In this document: one piece after another, positions 18,426-27,234 of the stretch
How positions within the stretch are numbered: position 1 is the stretch's first letter
Layout of the letters: every line of letters begins with the position of its first letter
Source of the DNA: Pseudocalidococcus azoricus BACA0444
GTDB taxonomy: Bacteria; Cyanobacteriota; Cyanobacteriia; Thermosynechococcales; Thermosynechococcaceae
Length of the DNA stretch: 64,000 nucleotides
Assembly: GCF_031729055.1 (NCBI RefSeq)
Contig: NZ_JAVMIP010000016.1
Coordinates: 18,375 to 82,374 of the forward strand
Direction of reading: 5' to 3'
Made by a program: the position numbers and the translations under genes
The notes under the pieces: generated by a model
What the model saw: only the letters and a program-made list of their open reading frames with translations
What the model was told of the DNA's origin: nothing
Database searches by the model: none

Positions 18426-18456
18426 ACCCTGGTCTATATGGCTGGGGTTTATTTTT
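18426..18456 (+). terminator. Probable terminator after apcF
   Basis: ACCCTGGTC - TATAT - GGCTGGGGT can form a nine-pair stem with three G-U wobbles, followed by TTTATTTTT. It is 52 bases after the apcF stop and just before the stop of the convergent GIDE-domain gene. Confidence 0.5.
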
Positions 18457-18461
18457 GCCTC

Positions 18462-19265
18462 TCAGGATACCAGGCCCAGTATCCCAACCAATATGCCAAT
18501 CACGCCGCTGGCAATGGCCCCAAGGGTGGTGTAGGTTATGATGTTTTGGGTGTGGTTTGTTAAGGTATCTTCGGATTTAAGGGAGATAAAAAACTTACGT
18601 CCTTTTTGCTGGGGCTTGCCAATCACTAATTCTCCAGTTTGATCGCTGGCTTCTCCGACAATGAGTACCTGTCTGTCCAAAGGTAAGATTGATTCCTGAT
18701 AGCGATACCCTAGGGTGCGGCCTCCCCCGGAACCTACAGCAATGTCTAGGTTGAGTGAGAAGCCCCCAAAAGAGAGGCGATTACTGTTACCTTCTGGGCG
18801 AAATTCGTTCAGGACTTGGATGGTTTCAAACCCTGCGCCCTCTGGATCAATATGGACGGTTCCTTGGGCATCTTGGAGGAAAAAGGGAATGGATTGAGTG
18901 TTGCTGCTGATGGTGTCGGATCGCCGTTCTGTGCGCCATTCTGTCCGTCCTTCACTGTCTTCAGAGCGAACCCGTTCTTCATATTCCCGAATCACTTGCA
19001 TGGAGTAGTACACACAGGGCATTTGCTTTAGTTCAGAGATTAAAGGATGCTCCGATTTAACGCGCCCGTAGAGCTTGACATACTCCCGTAGGCTTCCGCC
19101 CCCAATTTCCGTGGCTACATCAGCGGCAAGTTGTTGGATGCTCTGGCTGTTAACCAAGTTGGCGAGTTTCAGGCTCCGTAATCTCAGACGATAGTGGCGT
19201 TGGACAAAAAATAAAACCACGGCTGCAATCAGTAAAATCGCTGAGATAAAAAGCATAGATGTCAC
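18462..19265 (-). CDS. GIDE-domain membrane protein (annotated in relatives as E3 ubiquitin ligase family)
   Basis: A 267-residue protein with an N-terminal membrane segment (FISAILLIAAVVLFFVQRHYR, residues ~5-25) and a C-terminal one (TYTTLGAIASGVIGILVGILGL). Between them lies a domain resembling the GIDE/MULAN intermembrane domain: GRVKSEHPLISELKQMPCVYYSMQVIREYEER, later FFLQDAQGTVHIDPEGAG. A KPQQKGRKFFIS segment precedes the last helix. Eukaryotic relatives are mitochondrial or chloroplast outer-membrane ubiquitin ligases, but the RING finger is absent here, so ligase activity is not supported. Role in cyanobacteria unknown. Confidence 0.72.
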   Translation of the reverse strand: MTSMLFISAILLIAAVVLFFVQRHYRLRLRSLKLANLVNSQSIQQLAADVATEIGGGSLREYVKLYGRVKSEHPLISELKQMPCVYYSMQVIREYEERVRSEDSEGRTEWRTERRSDTISSNTQSIPFFLQDAQGTVHIDPEGAGFETIQVLNEFRPEGNSNRLSFGGFSLNLDIAVGSGGGRTLGYRYQESILPLDRQVLIVGEASDQTGELVIGKPQQKGRKFFISLKSEDTLTNHTQNIITYTTLGAIASGVIGILVGILGLVS

Positions 19266-19882
19266 GCCAAACTAGATTGAATTAGGTTTCAAGAGCTATA
19301 GCGTTACGTAGGCTGTTTGGAGAGAGTAGAACTGTCAAAAAGACTGCCCACCAAGGATTTTCTGACTTGTCTCCCTCTCACCCGAAATGAGTCACACTAT
19401 ATCAGGAACCATGATCACAATAGCCATGCTATTTCATTAGACCATTCTTAGAAAAGAGAAGGCTGACTGGCCAGGCCTGGGTCTTCTATGGCGGCTTTTT
19501 TGAAGGTAAGGCTGACCATACTTTAGATCAAAATATTCAGTCTGTTGGGAACCATCCAATAAACCTGAGATTGTGAGAATTTGAATTTTGGGCTAGGTTT
19601 TGCCATTTCCTGCTTGATCAAATCCGGCGTTGGCTGCTTCTTTCTTCCCTTATTTTATCTGTCCTCTACTAAAAGATACTATCCAAATGGCTATGTTACC
19701 CATCCAGAGTAAGAGAGCATAGAGCGACCAGAGGGAGAGTTTCTAATGTTAGCACCAGGGGCTTGGGTTTAATCTAGTTTTTAGCGCGCGGGCGAGATGA
19801 TTTGAGTTGATTGACTCCCCGCTGATGAATCCTTTGACCAGGCCTGGTTGCAGTTAGAAAATAATGTGATAAAAACTGACCC
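19266..19882. other. 617-base stretch without a recognised gene
   Basis: Lies between the starts/stops of two minus-strand genes. No reading frame of useful size, no tRNA, and none of the conserved cores of rnpB, tmRNA, SRP RNA or Yfr1 were recognised. Two full CCAGGCCTGG palindromes (19471-19480 and 19838-19847) lie here, so the spacer is native-like rather than foreign. It could hold a structured RNA that I cannot identify. Confidence 0.5.
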
Positions 19883-21073
19883 TTAGTTTTCTAGCTGGAC
19901 AGGCCAAAGGCCATAACTGAGAACTTGGGCCAATAGTTGCTTCACCAAGGGCAATTTGAGCAGCAAGGGCGGCGTAACGCTTTGGCCAGGTTGGAGGGCA
20001 GGGGAGATAATTTGTTTTTGAATCACGGCTTGGAGGGTTTGAATCAGACGCACGGGGAGAAACCGCTGTTTTTGGATGGCCGCTAAGTCTTGGGTGGTAA
20101 TCTGCCCAGATTTGAGGGGTTGCGTCAGGTATTTAGCACAGGCCATCGCATCTTGAATGGCGTAGTTAATCCCCACCCCCGCTACGGGAGACATGACATG
20201 GGCCGCATCCCCAATTAAAACCAGGCCGGGGACAGACCACTGTTTTAAGTAATTAGATTCAACTGATAAGAAGGCAATATCTGACCAATGCTGTAAATCT
20301 TTGAGCCGCTCACCACCCAATTCTGGAGCCAGTTGAGTAACCACCTCATGCACTGCTGTAATGCCCTGATGTCGCAAGGCCTGGTAGCTACCCTTAGGAA
20401 TTGTTAAGCCCAGTTGCCAGTGATCCAGCCGCTCTAAAACCACTAGCATTTTGCCGCCACCTGTGCGAATTTCCACGCCAATCGTCTCATCCCCAACCAG
20501 ACGCGGGACTCGGAACCAGAGGACATCCATCGGCGGAGAACTCGCGATGGGTTGCAGGCCCAATAATTGCCGGAGTTGGGAAAAACGCCCATCCGCCGCC
20601 ACAGTTAACAACGCTGTAATTTCGTGCATCTCCCCGGCCTGGCGATATTTTACCCCTTGGACTTGGCCATCAAGTTGGATCAGTTCTTGCACATTAGCCC
20701 CTAATTCAAGGTGAAAGTTGGGATAGGCTTGGGCTTTTTGGATCAGAAAATCTAAGACCGTGGCCTGGGGAATCATCACCACAAAGGGAAACTGAGTTTT
20801 TAAGGTGCGGAAATTGACAATTTCTATTGTCTGGCCTGGGGTTTGCAGGGAAAGATGATCCAGCTTGCTATGGGGATGCTGCAACAATTCTGTCGCCAGG
20901 CCCAGGTGATCCAGCAGTTCCAGGGTGGGTGGATGGAGGGTATCCCCGCGAAAATCGCGGTCAAAGTCCCGTTGCTTTTCTAGGAGCGTCACATCTATCC
21001 CTTGGCGGGCCAAAAGTAAACTAAGAATTACCCCAGCCGGCCCACCGCCAACAATGCAGCAATCTGTTTGCAT
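19883..21073 (-). CDS. FAD-dependent monooxygenase (PHBH/UbiH fold)
   Basis: A 396-residue flavoprotein of the aromatic-ring hydroxylase family. The N-terminus CCIVGGGPAGVILSLLLARQG is the GxGxxG dinucleotide-binding motif with E at the end of strand 2 (LLEKQ). The RGDTLHPPTLELLDHLGL motif contacts substrate or FAD. AADGRFSQLRQLLG matches the DG signature and GLVLIGDAAHVMSPVAGVGINYAIQDA the GD motif. Substrate unknown; related enzymes act on ubiquinone precursors, p-hydroxybenzoate or carotenoid-like molecules. Stand-alone, 95 bases upstream of the RRM gene's stop. Confidence 0.85.
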   Translation of the reverse strand: MQTDCCIVGGGPAGVILSLLLARQGIDVTLLEKQRDFDRDFRGDTLHPPTLELLDHLGLATELLQHPHSKLDHLSLQTPGQTIEIVNFRTLKTQFPFVVMIPQATVLDFLIQKAQAYPNFHLELGANVQELIQLDGQVQGVKYRQAGEMHEITALLTVAADGRFSQLRQLLGLQPIASSPPMDVLWFRVPRLVGDETIGVEIRTGGGKMLVVLERLDHWQLGLTIPKGSYQALRHQGITAVHEVVTQLAPELGGERLKDLQHWSDIAFLSVESNYLKQWSVPGLVLIGDAAHVMSPVAGVGINYAIQDAMACAKYLTQPLKSGQITTQDLAAIQKQRFLPVRLIQTLQAVIQKQIISPALQPGQSVTPPLLLKLPLVKQLLAQVLSYGLWPVQLEN

Positions 21074-21167
21074 ACCGATACCAGAAGCAATAGGCAGTAT
21101 ACCAGCTTGATGTTAGTGAGGCAGGGTAGGACTCAGGTTTGCAGGTCGTCAGTGCAGTTAGGAGAAA

Positions 21168-21656
21168 CTACTTACTACTGGCCTGGGCAAGGAGCATTTC
21201 CTTTAATTTGGCTAATTCACCGGCCCAACGGGGATCGGGAGCAAAATCACCTGTACTGTTACTGGTAAATTCCACATCTTGACCATTGTTGTTGGCTTGG
21301 GGACGGCGATTTTTAGCCTTGTTGTTGTTGCTGGGGCGGCGATTACCACTGGGGCGAGGATTAGCAGAGGCTTCACTGGGTTGGGCAGAGTCTTCTTCCG
21401 CCTTAGGTTTGTCGTTGGCTTTCTCCAGCTTGAGGGTATTTTCCTTAAACACAAAACCATTCAATTTTTCAATCACCGTATCAGCTTGATCTTCCGTTTC
21501 CACAGTCACAAAGCCAAAGCCGCGACATTTGCCTGTTTTGCGATCCGTAATCAACTTGGCAGAACCAATATCGCCCACTTCTGATGTGAGTAATGAATCT
21601 AACTCTTCCCGACTGGTTTCCCGGGGCAAATTACCAACATATAAACGAATAGACAT
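21168..21656 (-). CDS. RNA-binding protein with one RRM (cyanobacterial Rbp family)
   Basis: A 162-residue protein. The N-terminal RRM (residues 1-80) has RNP2 RLYVGNLP and RNP1 KCRGFGFVTV. A low-complexity linker rich in N, P, R, K and S follows (about 85-130). A short C-terminal helix ends RWAGELAKLKEMLLAQ. Cyanobacterial Rbp proteins bind mRNA, are often cold-induced, and some target photosystem mRNAs to thylakoids; which type this is cannot be said. The longer linker and C-terminal helix separate it from the short glycine-tailed RbpA forms. Confidence 0.9.
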   Translation of the reverse strand: MSIRLYVGNLPRETSREELDSLLTSEVGDIGSAKLITDRKTGKCRGFGFVTVETEDQADTVIEKLNGFVFKENTLKLEKANDKPKAEEDSAQPSEASANPRPSGNRRPSNNNKAKNRRPQANNNGQDVEFTSNSTGDFAPDPRWAGELAKLKEMLLAQASSK

Positions 21657-21695
21657 GATTAAGAAACCTCCAAAAGTAAATCCTAAAGAATAAAT

Positions 21696-21929
21696 TTATC
21701 GCAAGTCGAACTTAACCTTGGCATTACCCCGGTCTGACCGCAGTAAACCGCCAGAACTATCCCAGAAACTATGGAAAGATTCATAGATAAAAAAACCTGT
21801 GGCCGTGGTGTCTAAGCATGAATTGGTAAAACCAGCGGCATAAAACAGAAGTTCGGCATGAAGACAATTGAGTGAATCGGAAAAAATGCGTGATGCTTCA
21901 TGTCTTAAGGTATCACTGAAGTTCACCAT
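21696..21929 (-). CDS. Small hypothetical protein
   Basis: A 77-residue reading frame from ATG 21929 (an in-frame TTG at 21941 would add four residues). The sequence has a helical start MVNFSDTLRHEASRIFSDSL and a hydrophobic middle AELLFYAAGFTNSCLD. It lies 39 bases upstream of the RRM gene on the same strand, so it could be the first cistron of that transcript. I do not recognise the family. The ribosome site is weak, so it may instead be leader sequence. Confidence 0.45.
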   Translation of the reverse strand: MVNFSDTLRHEASRIFSDSLNCLHAELLFYAAGFTNSCLDTTATGFFIYESFHSFWDSSGGLLRSDRGNAKVKFDLR

Positions 21930-22090
21930 TAGGGAAGTCAAACCCGATAAATTCTAACCTAAGTTTTAATCGCGGTGGCCTGGGTAACAATGAGCTAGGC
22001 CAATTTAATTTGGTGATGCTGACTGGGCCTGGCCATCTCTCCAAGACCAACCTGCCAATGAAGGGACTCAACTGCTGTGGGGACAGTGGC

Positions 22091-22315
22091 TCAGGGCCGG
22101 ATTGAGGGGAGAGAGATCCAGGCTGGTTCTGGCGGTAAGCCCCGGAGAAGGAGGGTAATTTTATCTCCCGGTTGCGGCACAGGTTCCGTTTCCACCACTG
22201 GAGCCGGTTGAGACATATCCTCAGGTAGAAAAATTCGGGCACTGACAATCACCAAGGCAAGGGCAAAAATCAGGACGGCAACGAAGGGGGCAATATATTG
22301 ACGAAAAAACTGCAT
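22091..22315 (-). CDS. Small single-pass membrane protein
   Basis: A 74-residue protein with one strong N-terminal membrane segment (YIAPFVAVLIFALALVIVSARIF, residues ~7-29). A short proline/glutamate-rich tail with a PQPGDKITLLLRGLPPEPAW segment follows. The ATG at 22315 is the only plausible start. No family recognised; an overlapping frame at 21913-22248 looks less protein-like. It lies between speA (upstream on the same strand) and the small gene at 21.7-21.9 kb. Confidence 0.5.
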   Translation of the reverse strand: MQFFRQYIAPFVAVLIFALALVIVSARIFLPEDMSQPAPVVETEPVPQPGDKITLLLRGLPPEPAWISLPSIRP

Positions 22316-22434
22316 TGGGGCGGCCGCAAAGGGGGGGATTACTAAAATCCTAACTTAAGATTTCGCTGCTAAAACACACAAAACTTGACAATTTTGGCCG
22401 GTCTTTGCCCCTGGTTCCAGGCCAGCCAATGTCC

Positions 22435-24438
22435 TTAAGCCTCTGGGGTCACAGCAATTGTCGGATCCGGGGCCTGGACTTTCAGATAGGTATAGCTGCG
22501 TAAACTCTGGTCGTAGTGTTCGAGTAAATGTTGGGCTTCGGCCAGGGTGATTTGTTGATTGGCGAGGGCCTGTTCTGTTTGGCGGCGAATTTGCTCCAGT
22601 AAATCTTCTCCATCGTATTGGACATAGCTGAGAACTTCTTTTAGGGTGTCACCGCGCACAAGATGCTCAATTTCATAGCCTTTTGGGGTGAGGCGGATAT
22701 GGATGGCATTGGTATCCCCAAACAGATTATGCAGATTCCCCATGATTTCCTGATAAGCCCCATTCAGAAAAATTCCCAAATAGTAGGGTTGGCTGGGTTC
22801 AAACGGATGTAGTTCTAAAACGGATTTCACATCCCGCAGATCAATAAACTGGTCAATTTTGCCATCGGAATCACAGGTTAAGTCCGCTAAAATGCCCCGT
22901 TGGGTTGGTTCTTCATCCAGGCGGTGGATCGGCATAATTGGAAACAGTTGATCAATTGCCCAGCTATCCGGCACTGATTGGAATACCGAGAGATTGATGT
23001 AGTAAATCGTGGCCATGATCTTTTCTAGGTCTTCGAGATCGTCTGGCACATAGTCCTGTTGGCGGGCAATGGCTAAAATCTGGGTACAGCAGGCCCAAAA
23101 TAAGCACTCGGCCCGGCTGCGTTGCTCTAAGCTCAAATAGCCAAAATTAAACAAACTAATGGCTTCGTCTTTGAACTGAATTGCATCGTTATAGGCTTCT
23201 TGATAGTTATTGACATCAATGGCCTGGTAGGTTTCATAAAGATTGCGAATAATTAAATGCTCGGAGTCTTGGGCTGGGGTTGGCAGGGCCTGGGGGACGT
23301 GGCTGGTTCCAAGAACATCAAAAATTAACACCGATTGATGGGAGGCAATGGCCCGGCCGCTTTCACTGACTAAGGTGGGTACTGGAATCTGTCGCTCTTG
23401 ACAAGCCTCTTTGATTTCCGCAACCACATCATTGGCGTAGTTCTGCATATTGTAGTTTTTCGAGGCATGGAAGTTGGTCTTAGAGCCGTCATAATCCACC
23501 CCCAGGCCCCCACCGACATCCATATACTGCATTCCTGCGCCTAATTTGACTAATTCCACATAGATCTGGCTGGCTTCCCGGATCGCGTCTTTAATTACAC
23601 TGATCGCTGAAATTTGGGAGCCAATGTGATAGTGCAGCAATTGTAGGCAATCCAACATCCCGGCCTGGCGCAATTGAGAAACCGCAGTCAGAATTTCCGG
23701 AATCGTCAGCCCAAACTTGGCCCGATCTCCCGCAGAGGTTCCCCACCGCCCAATGCCTTTACTACTCAGCTTGGCCCGGACTCCCAAAATGGGTGCAATT
23801 CCGAGAGAACGACTGGCGGCAATCACCATTTCCACTTCTTCCGGTTGCTCACAGACAATGATCGGGGTATGACCCAGACGACGAGCCAGAATCGCTGTTT
23901 CAATGTAGGCCTGGTCTTTATAGCCATTACAAATTAACAACGCTCCGGGGGTATTCAACGTGGCTAGGGCAATCATTAACTCTGGCTTTGATCCCGCTTC
24001 CAGGCCAAATTGGTGGGGCTGACCAAACTGCACGAGAGCTTCGATTAAATGCCGTTGTTGATTGACTTTGACAGGGAAAACACCTTTATAACTTCCGGAA
24101 TAGCCATATTTAGAAATTGCCCTTGCAAAACAAGCATTGAGGCGTTCAATCCGGTCTTGGAGAATATCCGAAAAGCGCAGGAGCATCGGCAGGCCAATAT
24201 TTCGTTGTTGGAGCGAGTTGACCAGTTCATATAAATCCAAGGCCCCACCCCGATCCCCTTTAGGCGACACTGTGACATGGCCAGCAGCATTAATGGCAAA
24301 ATAAGGCTCACCCCAACCCGTAATCCGATAAAGATTTTCACTGTCTTCCACTGTCCAGGCCAGGGCCGGCTCCAACGGTAGCTCTAGTTTGGGGGTGTCA
24401 GAGGTCTGCTTGATTTTTTCTGCAATTTTTCCCGCCAT
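22435..24438 (-). CDS. speA: Biosynthetic arginine decarboxylase
   Basis: PLP enzyme converting arginine to agmatine, first step of the plant/bacterial polyamine route. The 667-residue length and order match SpeA: YKGVFPVKVNQQRHLIEAL holds the PLP lysine, and ICNGYKDQAYIETAILARRLGH follows. LHYHIGSQIS and the DVGGGLGVDYDGS glycine-rich phosphate loop come next, then the C-terminal YYINLSVFQSVPDSWAIDQLFPIMPIHRL segment containing the active-site region. The ATG at 24438 is chosen because homologues begin near here (MAGKIAEKIKQ); an in-frame start at 24624 would add 62 residues unlike the family. Divergent from hmpF. Confidence 0.95.
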   Translation of the reverse strand: MAGKIAEKIKQTSDTPKLELPLEPALAWTVEDSENLYRITGWGEPYFAINAAGHVTVSPKGDRGGALDLYELVNSLQQRNIGLPMLLRFSDILQDRIERLNACFARAISKYGYSGSYKGVFPVKVNQQRHLIEALVQFGQPHQFGLEAGSKPELMIALATLNTPGALLICNGYKDQAYIETAILARRLGHTPIIVCEQPEEVEMVIAASRSLGIAPILGVRAKLSSKGIGRWGTSAGDRAKFGLTIPEILTAVSQLRQAGMLDCLQLLHYHIGSQISAISVIKDAIREASQIYVELVKLGAGMQYMDVGGGLGVDYDGSKTNFHASKNYNMQNYANDVVAEIKEACQERQIPVPTLVSESGRAIASHQSVLIFDVLGTSHVPQALPTPAQDSEHLIIRNLYETYQAIDVNNYQEAYNDAIQFKDEAISLFNFGYLSLEQRSRAECLFWACCTQILAIARQQDYVPDDLEDLEKIMATIYYINLSVFQSVPDSWAIDQLFPIMPIHRLDEEPTQRGILADLTCDSDGKIDQFIDLRDVKSVLELHPFEPSQPYYLGIFLNGAYQEIMGNLHNLFGDTNAIHIRLTPKGYEIEHLVRGDTLKEVLSYVQYDGEDLLEQIRRQTEQALANQQITLAEAQHLLEHYDQSLRSYTYLKVQAPDPTIAVTPEA

Positions 24439-24837
24439 ACAATCATGCCTCTCATCAGCCGGATTTATCTTAATCCGAATTTGCTTAAGCAAGGGACTCG
24501 TTCCAATACCACCGGGAAAAACTAAATATGGCAAGAGCTTATCTTTTAATTTTATTTCCAATAGTAAATTACCCAATCCACATCTCCCTTGCGCGCTACC
24601 CCAGGATCTCTCAGGCCTGGACAAACCTCATCACTACTTTTTACTAAAAACATCAAAGAACTATTAACAGGTCTTGACATCTAAGTTAGGATCAGGGGGA
24701 AGATGCTTAACTTGAAGTCACTACCTACAAAAGCCAACGGATCGCAGCAACCTTTAATGTCGATTGCTATCTAAATGATACGGGTAGAGATTTTCATCAA
24801 AGCGGACGTGCAGACCTGGATGACAGAGGGATAGAGC
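24439..24837. other. Divergent promoter region speA / hmpF
   Basis: About 400 bases. It must hold the promoters of both flanking genes. No GTA-N8-TAC site, riboswitch core or small gene was found. A TCAGGCCTGG near-palindrome occurs near 24611. Confidence 0.45.
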
Positions 24838-26484
24838 GTGTTATATCTGGCAGAAGTGCAGAAAAAAACAGGTTTCATGGGCACTCGCACAGAACTTAAA
24901 CTTTTAGCGCGCCAGCAAGCAGAGCATAGTTGGAATCCTGTCCCTGGTGATGATGTTGTCCCTGTGGACGGTGGTAATGAATATGCCCAAGGGGCCCTCG
25001 TCTTGGTTGAGGTGAGTGCGAACCGCCAAGTCCAGCATCTGCAAGAAGCGGGCCGACCCTTGGTGGGGATTCTCCAAAACTTTTCTCGGTTGCGGGAGCG
25101 GTTTCGGACTCAGGAAGAAGAAATTGAAGGGTGGAAACAGTCTTTGGTGTACCAGGCCCAGGAGCTAACCCGGCGGGAAGAAGAACTCTACGATCTCGAG
25201 CAGCAGGCCCAAGAATTTGTCCAACAACGGGAAGAACTGGATCGTCTCCGGGAAGAAATTACCCCTCTCCAGGAACAAATCAGTCGGGAACAGCAGGCCC
25301 TCGCCAATGCCCGTCAGGAGTTTCAAGCCGAGCGGCAACGCTGGGAAGAACTCAAAGCCAGTCAAGGAACTGGCCTATCTCCTGAGCAAATCCAACAGGT
25401 CGATCAGGTGGTGCAAAAACTCCAGGCCAGTTTGACCAGTTCCCCCGCCCTCAGTAGCTGTTTAGAGATCATTCAACAGCAGCAGGATAAACTCACCCAG
25501 GCCTGGCAGTGGCTCGAAGAGAACGCCCCCCCGGATCAGGCTCAAGGAGAACTCCACCATCGCAGCGAAGCCCTCAAAGAAGAATGGCAACGTTGGCATC
25601 AGGCCCAGGTGGAGCAGGTTAAACTCCAACAGCAAATCCACAGTCAACGGGACTTCCTTCAACAACAGACTGACTGGCAACAGCGATTACAAACTCAGGT
25701 ACAAACCTTGGAGCAACTCAGTCAGGAATTACAGCAAGCCGCCGAGCAGCAGGGGGGGACTGAATTTGCCGAACTCCTGCACATGCCGCTCCATGAACTG
25801 GAGGCCCTGGTGGAAGTCATCCGCAAAGAACTAAAAAACATGACCTCCTTTGTTGATGATCAAGAAGAAGAATTGGCCGTTGTCCGCCAAACCATTGAGG
25901 AACTACGCCTGAAAATGAGCCATGTCAGTGAGTTTGAACGCTTACAGTTGGCCGGGGATTTGGAATCGGAGGAGCAAAGCTATCAACTCCTGAATCAAAC
26001 CCTAATTGGACAACGTCAACGCCTCTACGAAAAGCAATATAGCTTGAAAAAACACGAAGACATCCTCCATCGTCGCCAAGAGCAACCTAACTTCCATCAA
26101 GTCGATTTCCCTGCCCTATCCCAGCAAGCGAAGGGGCAACTCCAGCAACTCCAGACCCTATTCGAGGCCGTTTATCAACAATGCCAAAGCAGCCAGGCTC
26201 AGTTGGGGGAACTCCAAGCCCATTATGCCCAACGTCAAGGAGAATTGGAACAATGGCACCATCACCTGCAAGAACAGGAAAAGAATTTCCATCAGGATCA
26301 AACCACGTTTTGGGAACGGCAAGGACAGGCAACAGCCTATCACCAGATAGTGCTCGACATCCAAGAGCAAGTGAATCGGCTGCGAGAAATTCTTCAGCAG
26401 GAGCAGGAAAGCCGGAGTAACGGGCACTATAAGCACCTCTTAGGGGAACTTCATCAGGTGGTGAATGCCCTCACGGCCGCCTAA
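24838..26484 (+). CDS. hmpF: Pilus motility/taxis protein HmpF
   Basis: HmpF is a long coiled-coil protein needed for type IV pilus activity and motility in filamentous cyanobacteria, thought to regulate the pilus motor. The 548 residues begin with the conserved globular start MLYLAEVQKKTGFMGTRTEL (about residues 1-75). A near-continuous coiled coil very rich in Q, E, L and R follows from ~75 to the end. The start codon is GTG at 24838. No hmp chemotaxis genes are adjacent. Glutamine enrichment in the coil is strong. Divergent from speA. Confidence 0.88.
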   Translation: MLYLAEVQKKTGFMGTRTELKLLARQQAEHSWNPVPGDDVVPVDGGNEYAQGALVLVEVSANRQVQHLQEAGRPLVGILQNFSRLRERFRTQEEEIEGWKQSLVYQAQELTRREEELYDLEQQAQEFVQQREELDRLREEITPLQEQISREQQALANARQEFQAERQRWEELKASQGTGLSPEQIQQVDQVVQKLQASLTSSPALSSCLEIIQQQQDKLTQAWQWLEENAPPDQAQGELHHRSEALKEEWQRWHQAQVEQVKLQQQIHSQRDFLQQQTDWQQRLQTQVQTLEQLSQELQQAAEQQGGTEFAELLHMPLHELEALVEVIRKELKNMTSFVDDQEEELAVVRQTIEELRLKMSHVSEFERLQLAGDLESEEQSYQLLNQTLIGQRQRLYEKQYSLKKHEDILHRRQEQPNFHQVDFPALSQQAKGQLQQLQTLFEAVYQQCQSSQAQLGELQAHYAQRQGELEQWHHHLQEQEKNFHQDQTTFWERQGQATAYHQIVLDIQEQVNRLREILQQEQESRSNGHYKHLLGELHQVVNALTAA

Positions 26485-26502
26485 GCCATACCTTGACCAT
26501 GA

Positions 26503-27234
26503 TTAATAGGGGGGATACAGATCCAACTCGGGTAAAGCAGTGACTTTGCTGAAAACCTCTGGGGGCGGCCCGGTCAAGGCAACCTGCCCTTGATGGAGAA
26601 TTACCAGCCAATCCGCCCACCGTTGGGCCAAGTGTAAATCATGGGTCGCCATGAGAATGGTCGTTCCGGCCTGGGCAATCCGGGTCAGTTCCCCCAAGAG
26701 GCGGCGGATTTGGCGGCCGTCTAAAAAGGCCATGGGTTCGTCCAAAAGCAAAAGTTCTGGTTGTAAGGCCATCACCCCCGCCAAGGCAACCCGTCTTTTT
26801 TGTCCCAAACTCAGTTGATGTAAGGGCCGCTCACTGAGGGCTTCCAGGCCAAAATCCTCCAAGGCCTGGGATAATCGGGATACAATCTGGGCTTTGGGCA
26901 GCTTGAGATTACAAAGACCATAGGAAATATCCTCGGCTACCGTGCCCGCGACCAATTGGTGTTCAGGGTTCTGAAAGGCCAGCCCGACCCGTTGCCGCCA
27001 TTGCCGGAGTTCCTGTGAACCATATCCCAAGGGTTGCCCCCGCCAGAGCAGGATTCCCGTTTGCGGCCGATAAAGACCATTGGCCAGGCATAACAAGGTT
27101 GATTTACCGCAGCCATTATGGCCGAGAATGATCGTCTTTTTATGGGCAGGAATATCCAAACTTAGGTGCTTGAGGATAACAGCCTCGGTACAGGGATAAC
27201 GATAGGAGACATCCTGAAATGTCAAAAGTGCCAT
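26503..27234 (-). CDS. Energy-coupling-factor transporter ATPase (CbiO/EcfA type)
   Basis: ATPase of an ECF-type importer, 243 residues. Walker A GHNGCGKST (residues ~36-44), Q-loop AFQNPEHQLVAGTVAEDISYG (the ECF-typical spelling), signature LSLGQKRRVALAGVMA and Walker B LLLLDEP are present. The H-loop ATHDLHLAQ completes it. The ATG at 27234 is chosen: it overlaps the permease stop by 13 bases and begins MALLTFQDVSYRY like the family. A much longer in-frame start would overlap the permease by 240 bases. CbiO-type ATPases serve cobalt, nickel or vitamin uptake; the S component is not here. Confidence 0.88.
   Translation of the reverse strand: MALLTFQDVSYRYPCTEAVILKHLSLDIPAHKKTIILGHNGCGKSTLLCLANGLYRPQTGILLWRGQPLGYGSQELRQWRQRVGLAFQNPEHQLVAGTVAEDISYGLCNLKLPKAQIVSRLSQALEDFGLEALSERPLHQLSLGQKRRVALAGVMALQPELLLLDEPMAFLDGRQIRRLLGELTRIAQAGTTILMATHDLHLAQRWADWLVILHQGQVALTGPPPEVFSKVTALPELDLYPPY

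Noticed and set aside
19266..19882. rnpB, tmRNA or SRP RNA in the long spacer
   Set aside because: None of their conserved core sequences could be recognised.
21913..22248. 111-codon minus-strand frame
   Set aside because: Overlaps the better 74-residue membrane protein frame, has a less protein-like composition and no family resemblance.
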